This document shows, piece after piece, positions 56,417 through 64,000 of a DNA stretch of 64,000 nucleotides (positions within the stretch are counted from its first letter, which is position 1; each line of letters begins with the position of its first letter). Origin of the DNA: Cervus elaphus (taxonomy: Eukaryota; Chordata; Mammalia; Artiodactyla; Cervidae). The stretch spans positions 84,057,552 to 84,121,551 of the forward strand of contig NC_057815.1 of the NCBI RefSeq assembly GCF_910594005.1, written 5' to 3'. A program made the translations under genes and the position numbers. The notes beneath the pieces are model-generated. The model did not search any database and was not told where the DNA came from. It saw nothing but the letters and a program-made list of their open reading frames with translations.

Positions 56417-56473
56417 TTGGGTGGGCCAAAAACATTTATTTTAAACTCAAATGAGCGTTTTTGACCCACACAA
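56417..56473 (+). mobile_element. Mariner-derived MITE inside the L1
   Basis: 57 bases with inverted ends ttgggtgggccaaaaac and, on the other strand, ttgtgtgggtcaaaaac. TA is present on both sides (56415-56416, 56474-56475), as mariner insertion requires. The ends match the ruminant mariner family consensus start 'ttgggttggccaaaaa'. The internal region is shortened. Confidence 0.88.
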
Positions 56474-57559
56474 TATCTTTTCAAACTAGTATTTTTGTAT
56501 TTTTGGGTAAATGCCCAGGAGTGTAATTACTGGATCATATGGTAGTTCTATTTTTAATTTTTTGAGAGACCTCAATATTGCTTCTCATAGTGGTTCTACC
56601 AAGTTACGTTCCTGCTAATAGTTAATAAGGGTTTCCTTTTGTCCACATCCTCACTAAAATGTATTATTTGTTGTCTTTTTGATGATAGTCATCTGACAAG
56701 TGTGAGGTGATATATCATAGTGGTTTTGATCTGTATTTCTCTGATGATCAGTGATGCTGTGCATCTTTTCATGTGTCTATTGGTCATTTGTATATCTTCT
56801 TTGGAAAAATATCTATTCAGGTCTTCTCAATTTTTAATCTTTTTTAATATCCAGTGGTATTAACTTTTAATAATTTGGATATTAATCCTTTATTAGATGT
56901 ATCACATACAAATATGTTACCCCACGCAGGAGGTTGTCTTTTGGTTTGGTTGATGGCTTATTTGCTGTGCAAAAGCTTTTATATTTAATTAGGTCCAATT
57001 TGTTTAATTTGCTTTTATTTCCTTTGCCTGAGGAGACATTAAAAAAAATAGTGCTAAGATTTATGTCAATAGTATACTATGTTTCTTCTAGGAGTTTTAT
57101 GGTTTCCAGCATTACATGTATGTCTTTAATCCATTTTAAGATTAGTTTTTATGTTGTGAAAACATTCTAATTTCATTTTTTTATATTTCACTATCCATTT
57201 TTCCTAACATTTTCATTGAAGAGACTGTCTTTTCTCTATTGTATATTTTTTGCCTTTTTTGTTATATATTAATTAACCATAGGTGTGGGTTTATTTCTAG
57301 GCTTTCTTTTCTGTTCCACTGATTCATGTGTGTGATTTTGTGCTAGTACCTTAAAGTTTTCATTTCTGTAGTTTTGCAGTATAGTTTGAAGTCAGGGTAT
57401 CATACTGATATCTCCAAATTTATTCTTTTTTCTCAAGACTGCTTTGGCTATCAGGGTCTTTGTGGTCCCATACAAATTTAATATTATTTGCTCTAGCCCT
57501 GTGAAAATGTCATAGGTATTTTGATAGGTATTTTCCAATTAGCTGGCTATTCATATCAG

Positions 57560-57865
57560 ATGGCCACAGTATTGGAGCCTCAACTTAAGCATCAGTCCTT
57601 CCAGTGAGTATTCAGGGTTGATTTCCTTTAGGATTGACTGGTTTGATCTCCTTGCAGTCCAAGGGACTCTCAAAAGTCTTCACCAGCACCATACTGAGAA
57701 AGCATCAATTTTCCAGCACTCAGCCGTCTTTATGGTCCAACTCTCACATACATACATGACTGCTGGGAAAAGCATAGCTTTGACTAGATGGACCTTTGAC
57801 AGTAAAGTAATGTTCCTGATTTTTAATATGCTGTCTCGATTTGTCACAGCTTTTCTTCCAACACC
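57560..57865 (-). mobile_element. BovB 3' fragment, antisense arm of an inverted composite
   Basis: Inverted BovB without its last 250-300 bases: 'cagtccttccagtgagtatt', 'gatctccttgcagtccaagg', 'gctttgactagatggacctt' and 'gatttttaatatgctgtctc'. On the minus strand it reads 'KVHLVKAMLFPAVMY' and 'DAFSVWCW', showing decay relative to the other copies. It stops at about 57865, where sense BovB begins. Confidence 0.93.
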
Positions 57866-57869
57866 CAGT

Positions 57870-59280
57870 TGCAGATGTCTGGTGGTGAAAGTAAAGTCCA
57901 CTGTTGTAAAGAACAATATTGCATAGGAACCTGGAATGTTAGGGCCATGAGTTAAGGTAAATTGGAAGTAGTTAAACAGGAGATGGCAAGAGTGAACATC
58001 AACATTTTAGGAATCAGAGAACTAAAATGGATAGGAACAGACAAATTTAATTCAGATGACTACTATATCTACTACCATGGGCAAAAATCCCTTAGAAGAA
58101 ATGGAGTAGCCCTCAAAAAGTCCTAAATGCACTACTTTGGTCCTACCTCAAAAATGATAGAATGGTCTCAGTTCATTTCCAAGGCAAACCATTCAATATC
58201 ATAGTAATCCAAGTCTGTGATGCAACCGCTAATGCCAAAGAAGCTGAAGTTGAATGGCATGCATGAAGACCTACAAGATCTTCCAGAACTAACACCAAAA
58301 AAAAGATGTCCTTTTCATCATAGGAGACTGGAATGCAAAAGTAGGAAGTCAAAAGATACCTGGAGTAACAGGCAAGTTTGGCCTTGAAGTACAAAATGAA
58401 GCAGGACAAAGGCTAAGCGTGTTTCACCAAGAGAATGCACTGGTCTTAGCAAACACCCTCTTCCAACAAAACAACAGATGACTCTATACATGGACGTCAC
58501 CAGATGGTCAATACTGAAATCAGATTGATTATATTCTTTGCAGTCAAAGATGGAGAAGCTCTACACAGTCAGCAAAAACAAGACTGGGAGCTGACTGTGG
58601 CTCAGATCATGAACTCCTTATTGCAAAATTCAGACTTAAAATGAAGAAAGTAAGGAACACCACTAGGCCATTCAGATATGACCTAAATTAAATTCTTTAC
58701 AATTATATAGTGGAAGTGACAAATCGATTCAAGGGATTAGAGTTAACAGAGTGCCTAAATAAGTATGGTTGGAAGTTCCTAACATTGTACAGGAGGCAGT
58801 GATCAAAACTATCCCCAAGAAAAAGAAATGCAACAAGGCAAAGTGATTGTCTGAGGAGGGCTTACAGAGAAGCTAAGGGAAAACAGAGAAGTCAAAGGCA
58901 AAGGAGAAAAGGAAAGATATACCTATCTGAATGCACAGTTCCAAAGAATAGAAAGGAGAGATAAGAAAGCTTTTTAAGTGAACAGTGCAAAGAAATAGAG
59001 GGGAAAAAAATAGAATGGGAAACTAGAGATCTCTTCAAGAAGATTAGATACACCAAGGGAACATTTCATCAGAGATGGGCACAATAAAGACAGAAATGGT
59101 ATGGACTTAACAGAAGCAGAAGATATTAAGAAGGGGCAAGAATACACAGACATACACAGAAAAGTTCTCAATGACTCAAATAACCTGATTATGTGGTCAC
59201 TCACCTAGAGCCAGACATTCTGGAGTGCAAAGTTAAGTGAGCCTTAGGAAATATCACTATGAACAAAGCAAGTGGAGGTG
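57870..59280 (+). mobile_element. BovB 5' half (endonuclease region), sense arm of an inverted composite
   Basis: About 1.4 kb of the BovB 5' half: 'ttgcataggaacctggaatg' onward. Endonuclease landmarks survive though the frame is broken: G-D-W-N near 58,324-58,335, I-D-Y-I near 58,530, and the catalytic S-D-H at 58,602-58,610 within 'GADCGSDHELL'. It ends abruptly at 'aacaaagcaagtggaggtga', just before the reverse-transcriptase region. Many stops and indels, so a dead copy. No tail and no obvious target duplication. Confidence 0.94.
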
Positions 59281-59460
59281 AATAAATGTGAGATTTTGTC
59301 AAATACTTTTTCTGCATCTATTGAGATAGTTATTTTATTTTTATCTTTTTTTGTCAACATGGTGTATTACATTAACTGTTTTGCATATATTGAACTATCC
59401 TTGTGCTGCTGGAATAAATCCCACTTGACCATGGTGTGTGACTCTACATATGCGTGTGTG

Positions 59461-59678
59461 TGTGTGTGTGTGAGCTCAGTTGTGCCCGACTCTTTGCAAT
59501 CCCTTAGACTGTAGCCAGACACGCTCCTCTGTCCATGGAATTTTCCAGGCAAGAATACTGGTGGTTGGCCATTTCCTTCTCCAGGGATTTTACAAATGCA
59601 GGGATCAAACTCACATCTCCTACCTCTCCTTGACTGGCATGCAGGTTCTTTACCACTATCGCCACCTAGGAAGGCCTT
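59461..59678 (-). mobile_element. Bov-tA-type SINE inside the L1
   Basis: Antisense, with a (GT)n tract at its 3' side (59461-59472) and the inverted head 'cgccacctaggaaggcc'. Related flanks tacatatgcgtgtgtg (59445-59460) and tacatatatatgtgtg (59679-59694), 13 of 16 alike. A second AT/GT repeat block (59,680-59,750) follows. Confidence 0.92.
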
Positions 59679-59679
59679 T

Positions 59680-59752
59680 ACATATATATGTGTGCAGTAT
59701 ATGTATATGTATATATATGTGTGTGTGTGTGTGTATATATGTCTATATGTAC
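59680..59752. repeat. Compound (TA)n(TG)n simple repeat
   Basis: Alternating TATATG, (TG)8 and TATATG units at the head end of the SINE. It lies where the L1 sequence would otherwise continue, so it has grown out of the target duplication. Confidence 0.85.
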
Positions 59753-60421
59753 ATTCTTTTCATATATTGTTAAATTAGGTTTGCTGATATTTTGCTGAGG
59801 AGATCTGTATCTATATTCATTAGGGATATTGGTCTGTAATTTTTTTGTGAAGGTAGTGCATTTCTCTGGATTTGCTCTCTGGGTAATGGAGACCTCATAG
59901 AATAAATTTAGGAGTATTCCATCCTCTTCAATTTTTCTGGAATAGTTTGAGAATAATATTCATTAACTCTTTATATGTTTCTTAGAATTTCCCTTTGACA
60001 ACAAACAAAAGTCCAGGTCTTTCATTTGTTGAAAGATTTTTGATTACTGATTCAATTTCAACACTCAGAAACAGTCTGTTCAGATTATCTATTTCTTCTT
60101 GATTCAGTCTTGGCAGATTATACATTTCTAGTTATGTATATATGTCCTCTAGGTTGTCCAATTTGTTGGCATATAGCTAGCTGTTCACAGCACTCTCTTT
60201 TGACGATTAGTATCTCTGTGGCATCGGTTGCAACTCCTTCTCTTTCTTTTCTTATTTTATTTATTTGGGTCTTCTTTTTCCATAATGAAACTATCTAGAC
60301 TTATACATTTCATTTATCTTTTCAAAAACCATCTGTTGGTTTCACTGATCTTTCCTATTGTTTTGTTTGTTTTTGGCCTCTATTTTATTTCTTCTTCTCT
60401 GATTTTAATCATTCTGTTCTG

Positions 60422-62462
60422 AAAAGGGAACTTTTGGCCCACTCCGCTTTTAGAAAAAGGCTATGTGGAAAATGTGAAATAATTCCTAGTAAAGTTATAT
60501 CAAAAGCTGTGCTGCGTTCAGATTCCAAATTATGTTACATCCATATTTAAAATACTGTGAGGTGATGCTTTGAAAACTACCATTGATACAGAAACTGTCT
60601 CATGAGAGATTATTTTTTTAAAACAAGGAGCAGACTTATACATATAGTATAGTGTATATGAATGTAATGTGGAAAGATCTAATGTGAAACTGGAACAAAA
60701 TAATGCTTTTTCTAGGAGAAAATAGAAGCAATGGTTTTCATTTTTTCTTTAGAGTTTCCTTCAAAATGTTCTAATGATGTTGCAGGATTTTCCTTACCCT
60801 AGTGGGGGTGGGATGTATTCTCTGGAATATATTCTCCAGAAAATGTAAAATGTGAAATAACTACCTCTTCCCTTAATTATAATCTCTTTGACCACAATCA
60901 TAATCTAAAACTAGTATAAAGAGCTAAGAATTTACTTTGATGGGCAAAGATTCTGTTTGGACTTATACAGAGTCTGCTTTAATTTATGGAATGTTCTGTT
61001 TCCAAAATGTGGAAATTGATGACTATAATTCAGCAAAGATTCCCTTTGCCTTGGCAAATTCTGACATGTATTCAAAGTACTTGAAAGAGCACTGAAACCA
61101 AGGAAGCTCTTCATTTCATTGTGACTCTCCTTACCAAATTTTGATTAACATCTCTGCTTCACTACAGAAAAACCCATATGTTCCACACACATGGGAGACA
61201 AATTGCTTTGTTCAGTGAATCAAGTTCCATATGAACACTTTGCAATTCTCATTCCCCTGCTTCAATGGAGTCTTCTCCAAATTAAAATTTAAGGTTATAT
61301 TGACACAGTCCTGAAGCCAACTGGACTTTTTGGCTTTCATTATATTCCTGTGTGCTTCACTCACAAAGGGCCAGATTGTACATGAGAAAGTGAAGCTGAG
61401 AGCTCTTGAACTAAAAGCCATAGAACATTATATATCCAAGGGTAGTGCAAGCAACTGAGAATGCCTGGAACAAAATAACTTTCTGCTGATCCATTGTGAA
61501 ATTTCAGCAAACTCAACAGCCCTCTAAATTTCTCATTTCATTCCTGGAGACTAAAGCAGGTTCTTGTACTTATTTGCTAACATTCTGTCCAGAGTCTTTT
61601 AAGAAAGAATTCTTATAAATTATCAGCAAACATTCTGCCTGAGTTTTAATGCTTTAGATAGTGAGCACTGCAATTTGCTGGCTGACACGGTCTGCAATAG
61701 AAAATACTAACTTCTGGCATTTCCAGTTCAATATTCAGAAAGATTGGGCATTGTTTAATACAAGATCTGCTATATATTTACCAAGGGGACTTAAACGAGA
61801 TGACCAGCAAATGGATCTAAATTTCTAATTTGTATTAAGGTGATAATATCACCTTTTTATGCCTATCTCACAGGGTTTTGCTAAAGAAATAGGAGGAAAC
61901 TGGAGTAAGTTGAAAATACTGGAAAAGTAGTATTATGTCACACCAATTTCCCTTTATGTCTACCTGAAAACCGCAAGATTCCTGATTTATCTCTTCTCTA
62001 TGTTACCACTTCTGCACTTTTATAACAAGTAATTTTGAGCTGGCACTCTCCTTCTCTCTCCCATTAATATAAACTCCCCCTGTTCCTATCCGGTTCCCAA
62101 TCAGACCACAAATGAGTTTTTAGACATCTCTTCACATACATATTTTTTTTTTCTATGACTGGGAAAATAAAAGAAGAGTTTAATTGGAAGAAAGAGCTGG
62201 ATACCTTCCAGGTACCTTGGGCTAGTTTTTGGTTCCCAATGGAGAGAGAGAATTCAGAGCAAAATCTAATGGAAGCAATTTTTAGTAAAGATATAAAAGT
62301 TCTGGGCACATGCAGGACTGATTCTGTCCAAAGAGACAGAATATGTCACAAAATCAGGTAGATAAACCTTCTCCCTACATCTGAATGGACTCAACACTAC
62401 GCTGACACTCAACATTTTTGGTGACTCTAAAGACAAATACTATGGCATGCACATTGACTTTG
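60422..62462. other. No gene or clear repeat seen
   Basis: About 2 kb of mostly unassigned sequence. 61,840-61,895 faintly recalls the MIR 3' part ('cctatctcacagggttttgc'). Opposing 81- and 68-codon frames at 62,064-62,361 have no domain. A T10 run lies near 62,143. Confidence 0.45.
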
Positions 62463-62478
62463 TAAAAGGCATATAGTG

Positions 62479-62580
62479 GCTGATTCTTGTCAATGTATGA
62501 CAAAACCCACTGCAATGTTGTGAAGTAATTAGCCTCCAACTAATAAAAATAAATGAAAAAAATAAAATAAATTAAAATAG
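62479..62580 (+). mobile_element. L1 3' tail
   Basis: About 100 bases: 'gctgattcttgtcaatgtat', 'gacaaaacccactgcaatgt' and 'tagcctccaactaataaaaa', then an A-rich tail with interspersed T. Left flank taaaaggcatatagtg (62463-62478) recurs exactly at 62786-62801, beyond the adjoining SINE. Confidence 0.88.
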
Positions 62581-62785
62581 TTAAGTCGCTCAGTGGTGTC
62601 CGACTCTTTGCAACCCCGTGGACTGTAGCCCACCAGGTTCCTCCATCCATGAGATTCTCCAGGCAAGAGTACTGGAGTGGGTTGCCATTTCCTTCTCCAG
62701 GGGATCTTCCCAATCCAGGGATTGAACCCAGGTCTCCCGCATTGCGGGCAGATGCTTTAACCTCTGAGCTACCAGGGAAACCCAC
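62581..62785 (-). mobile_element. Bov-tA-type SINE joined to the L1 tail
   Basis: Antisense, very close to consensus ('gactctttgcaaccccgtgg', 'gagtgggttgccatttcctt', 'ctctgagctaccagggaaac'). Its head end touches the right copy of the 16-base duplication. Its tail end touches the A-rich L1 tail without a poly-T. Confidence 0.96.
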
Positions 62786-62801
62786 TAAAAGGCATATAGT
62801 G

Positions 62802-63391
62802 CCAGTAAATTTCTTTAAGAAGATTTGGTGGGGGGAGGGGAAATAGATGTAAATTTAGGAAAAAAAAATAAGGAAAAACAGGGTTCAAGTTTCATGGCAA
62901 CTGTAGGTGGGCTGGAACCATACATGAAACATCCCCATGGGCACTTTGACTTTCCCAGGAGAACTTGGCAGAGGGGGAGCAGATGAAACTTTTACTGAAT
63001 TTATCCAAATAAAACGCATTAGACTATTTCTTCCACAGTTATACCTCTCTGTCCCTCTCTTTCACTCTTCTCTTCTCTCTTTAGTATTTTCATTTGCAGG
63101 ATTCAGAATACTTAGCTATATTTTCTGAGTAATTTCCAGATGTACTTAAAATTCTGTTTTCTTATCTACACATGGAACTGGGATTACATCATGAGTCCTT
63201 AAAAATGTAATGAATGGGTGCCCAAGTGTGGGTTTACGTTCCCTTTCCTATTCACCAGGGAGACTCTTTAAACCTGATCAGGGAGAGTATATGAAACCTG
63301 CAATCTTAAATCCCCTCCCTCATGTAAAGCCATAAAACAGCTTCCAGTCAGGTTTCTGCCATTTTCCACTCTCACAGAGGTTGTATAAAGG
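62802..63391. other. No gene or clear repeat seen
   Basis: Includes a G-rich patch 'ggtggggggaggggaaa' near 62,828-62,845 and pyrimidine-rich sequence at 63,040-63,085. A 63-codon frame (62,937-63,128) shows no domain. Confidence 0.45.
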
Positions 63392-63610
63392 AGGGATTAA
63401 GAACACAGGCTCCAGAGAAAGACTGTCTCCGAAACTCAGTCCTTCTACTTACTAACTCTGAGGCTTTAGCAATTTAATTAACTTCTTTATGCTCACCCTT
63501 CCCTCGACTATGAAATGAGGTTGAGTACAATATTACCTAAGTCATGAGTTTGTAATGTGGAGTAAATACGTTTATATATACATGTGTTTAGAAGCATCTG
63601 GTACATAATT
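63392..63610 (+). mobile_element. MIR SINE (ancient)
   Basis: 'cacaggctccagagaaagac', 'ccttctacttactaactctg', 'aatttaattaacttctttat', 'ctcgactatgaaatgaggtt' and 'tgtaatgtggagtaaatacg' follow the full MIR order. Confidence 0.75.
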
Positions 63611-63654
63611 TATATAATATAAAATTTGATAATATTCAAGAAGGAGCTACTCTG

Positions 63655-63895
63655 GCAAATTAGAGCATTTATCACATTCAAATCATTGTCTGATTATTTG
63701 TATAGGTATGCCTTGCTTTATTTATGTTAATATTTTTTGAGCATTTCTTTTTAATTGGAAGAAAATTGCTTTTCAATGTTGTGTTGATTTGTCTGAAGAA
63801 TTTAGTATTCCCTCTAAGTCTGTGCATCCATGAAGGCTAGACCAAATAGCACAAGATAATAAATGCTTGATGACTGTTAGTTAAATAAATAAATT
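63655..63895 (+). mobile_element. L2 LINE 3' end, split by an L1 stub
   Basis: 'gagcatttatcacattcaaa' and 'ttgtctgattatttgtatag' match L2 'agcacttatcac ... ttatttgtctgtctc'. After the stub come 'caaatagcacaagataataa', 'atgcttgatgactgttagtt' and AAATAAATAAA, the L2 terminus. Confidence 0.55.
63748..63795 (-). mobile_element. L1 3' terminal stub, antisense
   Basis: 'ttttaattggaagaaaattg' and 'cttttcaatgttgtgttgat' are the inverted last bases of a ruminant L1 (caacacaacattgtaaagcaattttcctccaatt). About 48 bases. Confidence 0.65.
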
Positions 63896-64000
63896 ATTTG
63901 GGTGAAGACTTTCATTTCTTTCATTAGAGGAAATTAGAAAAGGGAAAACTCTGTCATTTGACAAATACATTGAATATTCTGTGCTTGGCACTACATGTTA

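Larger units (their letters stand above)
55889..60421 (-). mobile_element. Long antisense L1, interrupted
   Basis: Inverted L1 from its 3' UTR into ORF2. It starts 'ttgaaggatagtcgatttac' and continues through 'tggctgagtaatattgcact', 'ccacatcctcactaaaatgt', 'tatttctctgatgatcagtg' and 'gatggcttatttgctgtgca' to about 57,545. It resumes with 'gtcaaatactttttctgcat' (59,295), 'attagggatattggtctgta' (59,820) and 'aaaccatctgttggtttcac' (60,330). Diverged, with no intact frame. Between 57.55 and 59.28 kb several hundred bases of expected L1 are missing and replaced by BovB. Old L1 judged by divergence. Confidence 0.85.

Overview
The window looks like non-coding nuclear DNA of a ruminant, most likely a bovid (cattle, sheep, goat or a close relative). 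The call rests on the repeats. There are about 28 copies of the ruminant tRNA-derived Bov-tA/BovA SINE, three BovB (RTE-clade) LINE loci, ruminant-type L1 3' ends, two CHR-type SINEs of the whale/ruminant group and a ruminant-type mariner MITE. They lie on an older eutherian layer of MIR, L2, old L1, MLT1 LTRs and a Tigger DNA transposon. The species cannot be fixed from this sequence alone.

I found no protein-coding gene, no convincing exon and no rRNA, tRNA or snRNA gene. Nearly every open frame that looks protein-like is a translated SINE or BovB. The DNA is AT-rich and reads as intergenic sequence or the inside of a large intron.

Layout. 1-12,700: scattered SINEs, an old L1 split by SINEs and by a head-to-tail SINE trimer (2.66-3.10 kb), MIRs, a (CA)16 tract, a 3' BovB fragment (9.2-9.7 kb) and two adjacent L1 tails (10.67-11.34 kb). 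13-24 kb: a decayed antisense L1, then sparse SINE, MIR and L2. 24.36-27.04 kb: an MLT1 LTR opened by a SINE that was itself opened by an antisense BovB keeping most of a broken reverse-transcriptase frame. 28-38 kb: SINEs, an AT tract with a palindrome, a second MLT1 LTR, two CHR SINEs with perfect target duplications and a 0.7 kb L1 end. 38.8-40.3 kb: an L2 split by three younger insertions. 40-48 kb: MIR and L2 pairs, a young L1 3' end in a MIR, and a GC- and CpG-rich island with an LTR-like minus-strand end. 49.6-50.9 kb: a SINE-in-SINE inverted pair and a Tigger remnant. 52.9 kb: an (AT)24 tract. 55.9-60.4 kb: a long antisense L1 holding a mariner MITE, a head-to-head BovB composite and a SINE. 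60.4-64 kb: mostly unassigned, with an L1 tail and a SINE inside one 16-bp duplication, a MIR and an L2.

The elements do not form a pathway. What the window records is an order of insertion: L2/MIR and MLT1 first, then old L1 and Tigger, then CHR, mariner, BovB and Bov-tA, then the young L1. I found no undescribed biological system. The best leads are structural: the BovB inversion composite, the SINE trimer, a 15-mer present three times around a tiny L1 tail, the joined L1-SINE insertion and the small CpG-rich island.
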